Below, one piece after another: positions 30,088 through 38,784 of a stretch of DNA of 54,443 nt; position 1 is the stretch's first letter; the number at the start of each line of letters is the position of its first letter. The notes beneath the pieces were generated by a model, which was given only the letters and a program-made list of their open reading frames with translations, was not told where the DNA came from and ran no database searches. Source of the stretch: Myxococcota bacterium (GTDB taxonomy: Bacteria > Myxococcota_A > Polyangia > Fen-1088); contig JAICYS010000008.1 of NCBI GenBank assembly GCA_025934105.1, positions 1 through 54,443 of the forward strand, read 5' to 3'. Position numbers and translations under genes: made by a program.

Positions 30088-31983
30088 TCAGGGGCCCGGC
30101 TTCAGATACAGCGCGGCCAGCGGCGGCAGCGTCAGGCGCAGGGAGGCGGGGCGGCCGTGGGCGGGGTGGGCGTCGGCGGTGACGGCTCCCAGGTTGCCCA
30201 GGCCGCTGCCGCCGAACGCGCTGGCGTCGGTGTTCAGGATCTCGCGCCAGGTGCCGCCCAGCGGGACGCCGACGCGGTAGTCGTGGCGCGGGACGGGGGT
30301 GCAGTTGAGGACCACCAGGATCACCTCGTCGGGGGCGCGCCCCTTGCGCAGGAAGGTGTAGACGCTGTTGTCGTCGTCGTTGGCGTCGACCCACTCGAAG
30401 CCGAACAGGCCGGCGTCGTAGACGTGCAGCGCCGGCTCGCGCTGGTACAGGCGATTGAGCTCCATCACCAGCGTCATCAGCTCGACGTGCAGGGGGTCGT
30501 CGCCCAGGAGGTGCCAGTCGACGCTGCGGTCGTGCGCCCACTCGTCGTACTGGCCGATCTCGCCCCCCTGAAACAGCAGCTTCTTGCCGGGCTGGGCCCA
30601 CATCTGCGCATAGAGCAGGCGCAGGTTGGCGAAGCGCTGCCACAGGTCGCCGTGCATCTTCTGCAGCAGCGAGCGCTTGCCGTGCACGACCTCGTCGTGT
30701 GACAGCGGCAGGACGTAGTTCTCGCTCCAAAAGTACATGCCGCGGAACGTGATCCGCTGGTGGTGGTAGCGGCGGCCGATCGGATCGCCGCTGAAGTAGG
30801 CCAGCGTGTCGTGCATCCACCCCATGTCCCACTTGAGGCCGAAGCCCAGGCCGCCGGTGTACGTGGGGCGCGAGACGCCCGGCCAGGACGTCGACTCCTC
30901 GGCGATGGTCTGCGTGTCGGGATGGTCGCGGTACGTGGCGGTGTTGAACATCCGCAGGAACTCGATGGCTTCCAGGTTCTCGTTGCCGCCGTAGCGGTTG
31001 GCGACCCACTCGCCGCCCCGCCGCCCGTAATCCAGGTACAGCATCGACGCGACCGCGTCCACGCGCAGTCCGTCGATGTGGTACCGGTCCAGCCAGAACG
31101 TGGCGTTCGACAGCAAGAAGCTGCGCACCTCGTTTCGGCCGTAGTTGAAGATCGCGCTTCCCCACTCGGCGTGCACGCCCTGGCGCGGGTCGGCGTGCTC
31201 GTAGAGGTGCGTCCCGTCGAAGTAGATGAGGCCGTGCTCGTCGGTGGGGAAATGGGCCGGCGTCCAGTCGAGGACCACGCCGATGCCTTCCTGGTGCAGG
31301 TGATCGACGAGGAACATGAAGTCCTGCGGCGTGCCGTAGCGGGCGGTCGGCGCGAAGAACCCGGTCACCTGGTAGCCCCACGAGGGATAAAACGGGTGCT
31401 CGGCGATCGGCAGCAGCTCGACGTGCGTGAAGCCGCAGCGGCGCACGTGGGCCGCCAGCTTGGGCGCGATCTCCCGATACGTCAGCCAGCGGTTCTTTTC
31501 TTCGGGCACGCGCATCCACGAGCCGAGGTGCACCTCGTAGATCGACTGCGGCGCGTCCAGCGCGTTGCGCGCGCGCCGGGCCTGCATCCAGTCGCCGTCG
31601 GCCCAGTCGTGGTCCAGGTCCCAGACGATCGACGCCGTGGCCGGCGGCAGCTCGCAGCGGATGCCGTAGGGGTCCGCCTTGTCGACGCGGTAGCCGTCGT
31701 GGCGCGACTCGATGCGATACTTGTAGCGCGTCCCCTTGGCCAGTCCCGGGACGAAGGCCGACCAGATGCCGGACGCGCCGACCGGCTGCAGCGGCGCCGG
31801 CGCGCGGCCCCAGCCCTCGAAGTCGCCGATGACCGAGACCCGCGCCGCGTTGGGTGCCCAGACCGCGAACGCCACCCCCAGGCGCCCGCCTTCGGTGGTG
31901 AGGTGCGCGCCCAGACGCTCGTAAGCGCGGGCGTGCGTTCCTTCGGCGAAGAGGTGTAGGTCGACGTCGCCGAGGCGGGGCAT
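30088..31983 (-). CDS. glgB: 1,4-alpha-glucan branching enzyme GlgB, second copy
   Basis: A complete 631-residue branching enzyme, paralogous to the GlgE-operon copy at 3144. N-terminal CBM48-like part FAVWAPNAARVSVIGDFEGW, then HVELLPIAEHPFYPSWGYQ, HIDGLRVDAVASMLYLDYG (nucleophile Asp), QTIAEESTSWPGVSRP (acid/base Glu) and LPLSHDEVVHGKRS. The motifs and order match throughout, and the catalytic parts are highly similar to the first copy (YNYGRNEVRSFLLSN and HEHGLIYFDGTHLY-like stretches are nearly identical), but linkers and the N-terminus differ. It is a single gene between a barrel-like gene and the TPR gene, not in an operon with other glycogen genes. Confidence 0.95.
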   Translation of the reverse strand: MPRLGDVDLHLFAEGTHARAYERLGAHLTTEGGRLGVAFAVWAPNAARVSVIGDFEGWGRAPAPLQPVGASGIWSAFVPGLAKGTRYKYRIESRHDGYRVDKADPYGIRCELPPATASIVWDLDHDWADGDWMQARRARNALDAPQSIYEVHLGSWMRVPEEKNRWLTYREIAPKLAAHVRRCGFTHVELLPIAEHPFYPSWGYQVTGFFAPTARYGTPQDFMFLVDHLHQEGIGVVLDWTPAHFPTDEHGLIYFDGTHLYEHADPRQGVHAEWGSAIFNYGRNEVRSFLLSNATFWLDRYHIDGLRVDAVASMLYLDYGRRGGEWVANRYGGNENLEAIEFLRMFNTATYRDHPDTQTIAEESTSWPGVSRPTYTGGLGFGLKWDMGWMHDTLAYFSGDPIGRRYHHQRITFRGMYFWSENYVLPLSHDEVVHGKRSLLQKMHGDLWQRFANLRLLYAQMWAQPGKKLLFQGGEIGQYDEWAHDRSVDWHLLGDDPLHVELMTLVMELNRLYQREPALHVYDAGLFGFEWVDANDDDNSVYTFLRKGRAPDEVILVVLNCTPVPRHDYRVGVPLGGTWREILNTDASAFGGSGLGNLGAVTADAHPAHGRPASLRLTLPPLAALYLKPGP

Positions 31984-32050
31984 CCGCTCATCGTACCTGC
32001 GATCGCGGGTTTTGACTCGGGTGCCGGGGCCGCCTTACTGTCGAAGGTCG

Positions 32051-32860
32051 ATGGAGAAACGTCGGGGAGCGTTGCTGGGCTTGATCGTGGTGGCGCTGCT
32101 GGGGCTGTCGAGCGCGGCTCGCGCCGACCACGCGACCGAGATGAAGGCCCGCGAGGACTTCGCCGCCGGCCGCTATGACGACGCGCTGGAGCTGTTCGCC
32201 AAGCTGTATGCCGAGACGCTGAACCCGATCTACCTGCGCAACATCGGCCGCTGCCACCAGAAGCTGCGGCATCCCGACAAGGCCATCGACGCCTTCAAGG
32301 ACTACCTGGCCAAGGGCAAGAAGATCTCGACCGACGAGCGCGCGGAGATCAACGGCTACATCAAGGAGATGGAAGACCTCCGCGACGAGCAGGCCAAGCA
32401 GCCACAGCCGCCGCAGACCGCTCCGCCCGCCAACCCGACGGCGGCCGCCGCGCCGCCGGACGCCACGCCGCCACCGGTGCAGCCGCTGGCGGCCGCCGGC
32501 ACGGAGCCGCCGGCCGGCACCTACCCGCCCGGCACCTACCCGCCCGGCACCTACCCGCCGTCCGGCACGTACCCGTCCGGCACGTACCCGCCGTCCGGCA
32601 CGTACCCGTCCGGCACGTATCCGCCCGGCACCTATCCAGCCGGCGATCCCTCCCTCCAGCCGCAGTCCGGCGGGACGCTGGTCGGCCAGCCCGGCCCGGC
32701 GCCCCAAGCCCAGTCGGCGCCCGTGTACACGCGCTGGTGGTTCTGGACGATCATCGGCGCCGCCGTGGCCGGCGGCGTCGTGACCGCGGTCGTCCTCGGC
32801 AGCGGCACCGATCGGCCGGCTTGCAGCGCGCCGGGCGTCACCGGGCTGGTGTGCAAGTGA
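32051..32860 (+). CDS. TPR protein with GTYP-repeat linker and C-terminal membrane helix
   Basis: A 269-residue secreted or membrane protein. Signal MEKRRGALLGLIVVALLGLSSAARA is followed by one to two TPR-like helical pairs: ARDFAAGRYDDALELFAKLY-type repeats (ADHATEMKAREDFAAG, YLRNIGRCHQKLRHPDKAID). A Pro/Ala-rich stretch leads into eight GTYP units, and then a single transmembrane helix WWFWTIIGAAVAGGVVTAVV before a short Cys-containing tail (CSAPGVTGLVCK). The ATG at 32051 is preceded by GAAGG. The stop overlaps the next gene's start by GTGA, so the WD40 lipoprotein is probably translated together. Such TPR/tail proteins occur often in myxobacteria, with unknown role. Confidence 0.78.
   Translation: MEKRRGALLGLIVVALLGLSSAARADHATEMKAREDFAAGRYDDALELFAKLYAETLNPIYLRNIGRCHQKLRHPDKAIDAFKDYLAKGKKISTDERAEINGYIKEMEDLRDEQAKQPQPPQTAPPANPTAAAAPPDATPPPVQPLAAAGTEPPAGTYPPGTYPPGTYPPSGTYPSGTYPPSGTYPSGTYPPGTYPAGDPSLQPQSGGTLVGQPGPAPQAQSAPVYTRWWFWTIIGAAVAGGVVTAVVLGSGTDRPACSAPGVTGLVCK
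32516..32642 (+). repeat. Tandem GTYPP/GTYPS coding repeat
   Basis: Eight copies of a 15-18 bp unit based on GGCACSTACCCG encode GTYPP, GTYPPS, GTYPS and GTYPA. It forms the Pro/Tyr linker before the membrane helix of the TPR protein. The unit length alternates (15 or 18 bases), pointing to slipped-strand growth of an in-frame repeat. Confidence 0.8.
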
Positions 32861-34497
32861 ACGCGCGCCGGAAGCTGCTGGGCCTGCTGCTGCTCGCCGG
32901 TTGCGGCGCGGCGGCGGCGGTCGCCGGCTGCAAGGACAAGGAATCGCTGGTGGTCGTGACGTTGCAGCCCGGCGCCGACGATCCCGGCGTCGACAAGGCG
33001 AGCGTGGACGTCGGCGGCAACAAGCAGATCTTCGACCTGCCCGGCAAGATGCTTCCGGCCAGCGGCGTCAGCTTCGGCGTCTACGTCCCGTCGAGCCTCA
33101 AGGGGATTCAGCCCATCAGCGTGCTGGCCTGGTCGTCGCAAATGCCGAACTGCGGCGGCGAAACGGGCAGCGGGCAGGTCGACATCGCCTCCGCCGGCGG
33201 CCTGTCCGGGCCGGTCACCATTCAAATGTCACCCAGCGCGGCCGGCTGCCCGGCCAGCGGCGGCAGCTCGGGCGGCGCGGGCACCAGCGGAACCGGCGGC
33301 ACGACGGGCACGGGCGGCACCACGGGAGCCGGCGGCACGGGTGGGGCGGGGGGCGCCGGCGGGATGCCTGGCCGCGGCGGCGCGGCCGGCGGCGGCACGG
33401 CGGGCAATCCCGGAAAGGGCGGCAGCTCCGCGGCGGGCGGCCACGGCGGCGCTTCGGGCTCCGGCGCCGGCGGCTCGCCCGCCGGAGGTTCCAGCGGCGG
33501 CGGGATCAGCACCTGCTCGGAGTACGACCACGGCGACGCCGGCCAGTGCGCGACGTCGGCCTGCACGAACGACTATGCGATCTACGGCGCGGCCTTTTCG
33601 CCCAAGAACGCCAGCCTGGCAGTCACCAGCGGCACCGACGGGCGCACCAAGGTCTGGACGATCGGCAGCGACGGCACGATGGCCGCCGAAGGCCACGTCC
33701 TGACCGGCACCGGTCTGGGGGCCGTGGCCTTCTCGCCCGACGGGACGCAGCTGGCGATCGGCCAGGACGGCGGCGTGCAGATCGTCAACGTCAGCACCTG
33801 GACGGCGGTGCGGACGCTGACCGTGGCGAGCATGGTCTACGGCGTGGCCTTCTCGCCGGACGGCACGCAAGTCATCACGCTGGACACCGACAGCTCGCTC
33901 ACGCCGACGTCCAGCCACGTCTACGTCCACGACGTGACGAGCGCGACCGCCCTGCACACGGCGGCCCTGGACAGCGGGTGGGCGCTGGGCGTGTCACCGG
34001 TCGCGACGGCCGGCGCGCTGGCCGTCGCCGTCACGACGACCACCGGAAACGCCCTGGTCTACACGCTGAGCGCGGCCGGGTTCTCGGCCCCGACCACGCT
34101 GTTGGTCACGTCCGACCAGTCGTACGCGGAGACGGCGCAGTTCTCACCGACGGGGACCTTGCTGGCCACCGGCGGCGACGACGGAATCGTGCAGTTCTGG
34201 CCGGTCCCGATCACCGGCGCCAAGCAGGCGCCCTCGATCGAGGTGAACAGTGTCACCAGCGGCAACAGCGACTGGGTGGACGTGCTGGCGTTCTCGCGCG
34301 ACGGCTCCGAGCTGGTGGTCGGCGCCGGCTACTTCGGCAGCGTCACCACGTACGCGACCGCCTCGCGCGCGCACACCGGCAACGAGCAGGACCCGAGCGC
34401 GAACTACGACGTCTCGTCGGTCGGCTATTCGCCCGACGGCAAGTGGATCATCGGGGGCGAAGCTGACTGCGGCTGCGTGTTTCTGTGCCGGCATTGA
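32857..34497 (+). CDS. WD40-type beta-propeller lipoprotein
   Basis: A 546-residue exported lipoprotein beginning at GTG 32857, four bases overlapping the TPR gene stop. The signal contains RRKLLGLLLLAGCGAAAAVAGC with the Cys as lipid site (either Cys). Residues ~130-215 are a Gly/Ser/Thr-rich linker (GTSGTGGTTGTGGTTGAGGT), and the remainder is a propeller with six WD40-like blades, each with FSPDGT: YAIYGAAFSPKNASLAV, GAVAFSPDGTQLAIGQDG, VYGVAFSPDGTQVITLD, ETAQFSPTGTLLATGGDDG, DVLAFSRDGSELVVG and SVGYSPDGKWIIGG. The upstream ~110 residues resemble an immunoglobulin-like strand region. Role likely surface binding or scaffold; no partner is known. It ends in a Cys-rich tail GEADCGCVFLCRH. Confidence 0.82.
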   Translation: MNARRKLLGLLLLAGCGAAAAVAGCKDKESLVVVTLQPGADDPGVDKASVDVGGNKQIFDLPGKMLPASGVSFGVYVPSSLKGIQPISVLAWSSQMPNCGGETGSGQVDIASAGGLSGPVTIQMSPSAAGCPASGGSSGGAGTSGTGGTTGTGGTTGAGGTGGAGGAGGMPGRGGAAGGGTAGNPGKGGSSAAGGHGGASGSGAGGSPAGGSSGGGISTCSEYDHGDAGQCATSACTNDYAIYGAAFSPKNASLAVTSGTDGRTKVWTIGSDGTMAAEGHVLTGTGLGAVAFSPDGTQLAIGQDGGVQIVNVSTWTAVRTLTVASMVYGVAFSPDGTQVITLDTDSSLTPTSSHVYVHDVTSATALHTAALDSGWALGVSPVATAGALAVAVTTTTGNALVYTLSAAGFSAPTTLLVTSDQSYAETAQFSPTGTLLATGGDDGIVQFWPVPITGAKQAPSIEVNSVTSGNSDWVDVLAFSRDGSELVVGAGYFGSVTTYATASRAHTGNEQDPSANYDVSSVGYSPDGKWIIGGEADCGCVFLCRH

Positions 34498-34512
34498 CCG
34501 CCCGCGGCGGAA

Positions 34513-34559
34513 TTGACCACTTTTAGGGGTGTTTTCTCCCCCCGTTGGCGGGCTATATT
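34513..34559 (+). promoter_or_regulatory. AT-rich promoter-like stretch before the M23 peptidase gene
   Basis: TTGACC (34513-34518) and TATATT (34554-34559) mark an AT-rich island with a CCCGTTGGCGGG hairpin between. The two boxes are too far apart (35 bases) to serve as one -35/-10 pair; TATATT alone could be a -10. It is eleven bases before the ATG at 34570, and a very short leader would result. Confidence 0.3.
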
Positions 34560-34569
34560 CCCTTGACGC

Positions 34570-35823
34570 ATGGGGGGCATTCTGCGTCGCGCCAAATGCG
34601 CGCTCGGAACGATGGCGCTGCTGGCCGGCACGGCTGGCGTGGCCGCCGCGCATCCGTGGCCGGCGCGCGCGCCCAGCGTCGAGCCCAAGCCGGCGCACCA
34701 GCTTCGCAACCCGGCCACCTGGCCGGCTGAACCCGCCGCTCCGTCGCCGGTCGACGCCGGCAAGTTCCAGGCTGCGTACGCTCACCTGTGCGGGGTGGAC
34801 GCGACCTCCGCCAAGGTGGCCCTGTCGGCCCAGCTCCTGACAGCCGCCGACGCCGCCGACACCGACCCGTTCACGCTGGCCGCGCTGGCCTACTTCAACA
34901 CCCGGTGCGATCCGTCCTTCCACAAGGACGGCCGGTACGGGCTGTTCGGGATCGAGCCGTCGATGTACCGCGTCCCCGGCGCGCCGGAACCGCCCGTCGA
35001 TCGGGGCCACCTCACGTCGCGCGCGCTGATGGACCCGGCGAACAGCCTCGCCACCGCCGCCGCGCTGCTCGAGATGTGGAACACCCGCCACAAAGAGCTG
35101 GACGAGTCGTTCGGCGGCGTCGCCCACCGCACCGGGGTGGCTCACTTCATCTGGGGGGACGAGGTCCGCTCCAGCGGGCAAGAGGATCTGGTGCTGACGG
35201 CGCGCCGCCGGATGATCGCGGCCTACAACCAGACGCCCGAGGTCACGCGCGAGGCGCCCATCGGCATCACCGTCGTTTCGCCGCTGGAGGCGCCGCCGCG
35301 GGTCGCGACCAGCGGCCCGGGTGACGACCGCGAAGGCGGCGTGCGAAAGCACCGCGGGCTCGACATCGCCGGGACCATCGGTGAGCCGGTGCGCTCGGTG
35401 GCGGACGGCACGGTCATCTTCGCGGGCGTGAGCGCGCCGGGCCACCTCCGCAAGGGGCCCATCCCGCCCGACCAGATCGGCCGCTGGGCGCACCGTCGCC
35501 TGTCGGTGGGCGGCATCTATCTGTGCATCGAGCACAAGCCCGAGCCGAACCGCGTGGTCACCTGCTACATGCACCTCGCGTCCTACGTGGTGGCCGAAAA
35601 GGATCAGGTCAAGGCCGGCCAGCTCATCGGGTACGTCGGGCGCACGGGCGTGAAGGTTTCCCCGCCGCACCTGCACTTCGAGGTGAGGGTCGGCGACCGC
35701 ATCACCAACCCGGTCCGCACGCTGGGCCAGATGGTGATCCCGCCGTCGGCGACCCTGACCCATCAGTACACGGTCAAGGCTCACCGCGCCCGCATGAAGA
35801 AGCTGCGCGCGCAGGTCAGCTGA
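34570..35823 (+). CDS. Secreted M23 (LytM) peptidase-like protein with degenerate transglycosylase-like domain
   Basis: A 417-residue exported protein, signal LGTMALLAGTAGVAAA. Residues ~55-220 look like a lysozyme-like SLT fold (FTLAALAYFNTRCDPSFHK, RYGLFGIEPSMY, DPANSLATAAALLEMW), but the catalytic Glu of the usual ES motif reads Asn in YFNTRCDPS, so that half is probably inactive. Residues ~255-400 form an M23 peptidase: HRGLDIAG (H261xxxD265), VRSVADGTVIFAG and SPPHLHFEVRVGD (H367xH369), all metal and catalytic ligands present. It may cleave peptidoglycan cross-bridges. The ATG at 34570 is the only sensible start. It is independent of the preceding lipoprotein gene. Confidence 0.85.
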   Translation: MGGILRRAKCALGTMALLAGTAGVAAAHPWPARAPSVEPKPAHQLRNPATWPAEPAAPSPVDAGKFQAAYAHLCGVDATSAKVALSAQLLTAADAADTDPFTLAALAYFNTRCDPSFHKDGRYGLFGIEPSMYRVPGAPEPPVDRGHLTSRALMDPANSLATAAALLEMWNTRHKELDESFGGVAHRTGVAHFIWGDEVRSSGQEDLVLTARRRMIAAYNQTPEVTREAPIGITVVSPLEAPPRVATSGPGDDREGGVRKHRGLDIAGTIGEPVRSVADGTVIFAGVSAPGHLRKGPIPPDQIGRWAHRRLSVGGIYLCIEHKPEPNRVVTCYMHLASYVVAEKDQVKAGQLIGYVGRTGVKVSPPHLHFEVRVGDRITNPVRTLGQMVIPPSATLTHQYTVKAHRARMKKLRAQVS

Positions 35824-35904
35824 GCGACGTCTGCCGGCCGCAGGCCGGGATCGGAGGCCAGCGAATCGCCGCGCCGCGAGAAGCCTGTTAGGGTTTACGC
35901 GGAC

Positions 35905-38154
35905 ATGATCCGCAAACAGGACGCGCTCGAGTATCACCGCATGGGTCGCCCCGGCAAGCTGGAGGTCGTCCCGACGAAGCCGCTGGTCACCCAGCGGGAT
36001 CTGTCGCTGGCCTACTCGCCCGGGGTGGCCGAGCCCTGCCTGGCGATCGCGGCCAACCCGGAAGCCGGCTGGGAGTACACGGCCCGCGGGAACCTGGTGG
36101 CGGTGGTCAGCAACGGGACCGCCGTGCTGGGCCTCGGGAACATCGGCCCCTTGGCCAGCAAGCCGGTCATGGAGGGCAAGGCCTGCCTGTTCAAGAAGTT
36201 CGCCGACATCGACGTCTACGACATCGAGGTCGACGCGCGCGAGCCGGCGCGGTTCATCGACACGGTGGCGGCGCTGGAGCCGACGTTCGGGGGCATCAAC
36301 CTCGAGGACCTGAAGGCGCCCGAGTGCTTCGAGATCGAAGCCGGCCTGCGGGCGCGCATGGCCATTCCGGTCTTCCACGACGACCAGCACGGCACGGCCA
36401 TCATCTCGGGCGCGGCGCTGCTGAACGGCGCCGAGCTGGCCGGCAAGAAGCTGAAAGACATGAAGGTGGTCTTGTCGGGGGCCGGCGCGTCGGCCATCGC
36501 CTGCGCCAACTTTTACGTCGAGCTGGGGATCGCGCTTTACAACATCACCATGGTCGACTCGGTGGGCGTGATCTACGAGGGGCGCAGCGAGGGGATGAAC
36601 CAGTGGAAGGCGCGGTTCGCGCGCAAGGACGACGGCGCCCGCACGCGCGCGGACGCGCTCAAGGGCGCCGACCTGTTCCTGGGCCTGTCCAAGGCCGGCC
36701 TCTGCACGCCCGAGATGCTGAAGACGATGGGGCCGAAGCCGCTGATCTTCGCGCTGGCCAACCCCGACCCGGAGATCAGCTACACCGACGCCAAGACGGC
36801 GCGGCCCGACGCCATCGTCGCCACCGGACGCAGCGATTTTCCGAACCAGGTCAACAACGTGCTGGGATTTCCGTACGTGTTCCGCGGCGCGCTGGACGTG
36901 CGCGCCAAGGAGATCAACGAGGCGATGAAGATCGCGGCCGCGCGCGCGCTGGCGGCGCTGGCGCACGAGCCGGTGCCGGACTCGGTCGCCGAGGCGTACG
37001 GCGTGCGCGCCTTCCGGTTCGGTCCGGATTACATCATCCCCAAGCCGTTCGACACGCGCGTGCTCTGGTGGTGCGCCCCGGCGGTGGCGGAGGCCGCCAT
37101 CAAGTCGGGCGCCGCCCGACTGCCGCTGGAGATCGAGGAGTACCGCGAGCAGCTGCAGCGCCGGCTGGGCGGCGTGCAGCACACCATCATGCGGCAGATC
37201 GTGCAGCGCGCGAAGAGCTCGCCCAAGCGCATCGTCTTCCCCGACGGCGACAACATCAAGGTGCTGCGGGCCTGCCAGATCGTGCTGGACGAGAAGATCG
37301 CCCGGCCGATCCTGCTGGGGAGCGAGCGCAAGATCCGGCAGCGGGCGGCCGACCTGGATCTGGACCTCGAGGGGGCGGAGATCGTCAACCCGTCCGAGTC
37401 GCCCCACCACACGACGTACGCCAATGAATATCTGGCGCTGCGCTGCCGGAAAGGGGTGACCGCGCTCAGCGCCGCCCGTCTCGTCAACCGCCGCATCCAC
37501 TTCGGGATGATGATGGTGCGCGCCGGCCACGCCGACGGCCTGGTGGCCGGCCTGACCGCGCCCTACCCGGACACCATCCGGCCGGCGCTGCAGGTGCTGG
37601 GCATTCGTCCCGACGTCCGGCGCGCGACCGGCATGTACATGATGCTGCTCAAGAACACGGTGAAGTTCTTCGCCGACGCCACCGTGAACATCGACCCGGA
37701 CGCCGAGACGCTGGCCGACACCGCCATCCAGGTCGCCGACGCCGCGCGCGCCTTCGAGGTGACGCCGCGGATCGCGATGATCTCGTTTTCGAACTTCGGC
37801 TCGGCGCCGCACCCCGAATCGCGCAAGATGGCCGACGCCGTCGAGATCGTGCGACGCCGGCGGCCCGACCTGGAGATCGACGGTGAAGTGCAGGCCGACA
37901 TCGCCGTCGAGCCGGAAAAAATGCACGAGCTGTTTCCGTTCACGCGGCTCACCGACGCCGCCAACGTGCTGATCTTCCCGTCGCTGGCCGCCGGCAACGC
38001 GGCCTACAAGGTCCTGGCCGCGCTGGGCGGCGCCACCGCCATCGGACCGATCCTGCTGGGCGTGAACAAGCCGGTGGCGGTCCTGCCGCGCGACGCCAAC
38101 GTCGACACGATCGTCAGCATGACCGCCTACACGGTGGCGCGCGGTCAGGGCTGA
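35905..38154 (+). CDS. maeB: NADP-dependent malic enzyme, MaeB-type with phosphotransacetylase-like C-domain
   Basis: Oxidative decarboxylation of malate to pyruvate with NADP, a source of NADPH. The 749-residue protein matches the large MaeB architecture. Malic domain (about 1-430): [39 protein letters not shown], the metal/catalytic [23 protein letters not shown], the NADP loop [18 protein letters not shown] and [21 protein letters not shown]-terminal (about 435-749) phosphotransacetylase-like domain: [52 protein letters not shown] and [19 protein letters not shown]. This second domain normally regulates rather than catalyses. Start at ATG 35905. Confidence 0.94.
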   Translation: MIRKQDALEYHRMGRPGKLEVVPTKPLVTQRDLSLAYSPGVAEPCLAIAANPEAGWEYTARGNLVAVVSNGTAVLGLGNIGPLASKPVMEGKACLFKKFADIDVYDIEVDAREPARFIDTVAALEPTFGGINLEDLKAPECFEIEAGLRARMAIPVFHDDQHGTAIISGAALLNGAELAGKKLKDMKVVLSGAGASAIACANFYVELGIALYNITMVDSVGVIYEGRSEGMNQWKARFARKDDGARTRADALKGADLFLGLSKAGLCTPEMLKTMGPKPLIFALANPDPEISYTDAKTARPDAIVATGRSDFPNQVNNVLGFPYVFRGALDVRAKEINEAMKIAAARALAALAHEPVPDSVAEAYGVRAFRFGPDYIIPKPFDTRVLWWCAPAVAEAAIKSGAARLPLEIEEYREQLQRRLGGVQHTIMRQIVQRAKSSPKRIVFPDGDNIKVLRACQIVLDEKIARPILLGSERKIRQRAADLDLDLEGAEIVNPSESPHHTTYANEYLALRCRKGVTALSAARLVNRRIHFGMMMVRAGHADGLVAGLTAPYPDTIRPALQVLGIRPDVRRATGMYMMLLKNTVKFFADATVNIDPDAETLADTAIQVADAARAFEVTPRIAMISFSNFGSAPHPESRKMADAVEIVRRRRPDLEIDGEVQADIAVEPEKMHELFPFTRLTDAANVLIFPSLAAGNAAYKVLAALGGATAIGPILLGVNKPVAVLPRDANVDTIVSMTAYTVARGQG

Positions 38155-38194
38155 CCTCTCGTCGAGGCCGGCCCAACCCCCTCGTCGCGGCGCT

Positions 38195-38764
38195 CTACTT
38201 GAGGAGCTTGTCGGTGTCGACGGGCTCGCCGCCGGGGCGCTTGCGCGTGCTGGAGCTGGAGAAGCTGATCGTCGACCCTTCGACGGCGAAATAGGCGCGG
38301 CGGTCGGGCGGGATCGCGCCCGGGACGGTCACGTCGAACGGCTGGGCGACGCCGGGGGGCAGGTGAGCCAGCGTGAACGAGGCCTTCTTGTCGTCCAGCC
38401 GGACCGAGACCTGCACGCTGTCGTGCGTGACGGAGGTCGGGTTGATGACCTTGCCCGTGAGCCGGGTGTTGCTGCCCGCCGGACTGGCCGCCAGATCGAT
38501 GACGTAGAAACCCCCGGCGATCGGCTGCCACCCGGTCGCCGAGAGGTCGACCTCTTGAAAGACCGTCGCCGACAGCCGCCGGTCCACGTCGCGCACCGCC
38601 TGCTTGAACTGATCGAAACGGGGCCCGATGGCGGCGACTTCCGCTTCCAGCTTCGCGCGCGCACTTTGCTCTTGCCGCAGTGTGCGATAAAGATAGGCGG
38701 ATGCGCCCAGGCTGGCGAGAACCAGGACGAACAGCAACAAGGACCAGAGTCGGCGCCACGCCAT
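38195..38764 (-). CDS. Hypothetical single-pass membrane protein
   Basis: A 189-residue protein. The N-terminus MAWRRLWSLLLFVLVLASLGASAYLYRTL is a signal anchor, followed by a short coiled coil (ARAKLEAEVAAIGPRFDQFK) and a strand-rich domain (VDLSATGWQPIAGGFYVIDL, TRLTGKVINPTSVTHDSVQ, AYFAVEGSTISFSS) that looks like a small immunoglobulin/LEA-like fold. No family is recognised. The ATG at 38764 gives the best membrane start. It diverges from the lectin gene with 20 bases between starts. Confidence 0.65.
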   Translation of the reverse strand: MAWRRLWSLLLFVLVLASLGASAYLYRTLRQEQSARAKLEAEVAAIGPRFDQFKQAVRDVDRRLSATVFQEVDLSATGWQPIAGGFYVIDLAASPAGSNTRLTGKVINPTSVTHDSVQVSVRLDDKKASFTLAHLPPGVAQPFDVTVPGAIPPDRRAYFAVEGSTISFSSSSTRKRPGGEPVDTDKLLK

Positions 38765-38784
38765 CGCGTGATATTCTAACCCCG

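Noticed and set aside
33229-33520. Gly/Thr repeats as PE_PGRS or collagen-like protein
   Set aside because: The repeats are linkers after a lipobox in lipoproteins, as in several unrelated proteins of this window, and not separate protein families.
34144-37926. 1260-codon open frame on the minus strand
   Set aside because: It lies antisense to the WD40 lipoprotein, M23 and malic enzyme genes. It has no domain, is Arg/His/Gly/Ala-biased and arises from GC-rich codon bias.
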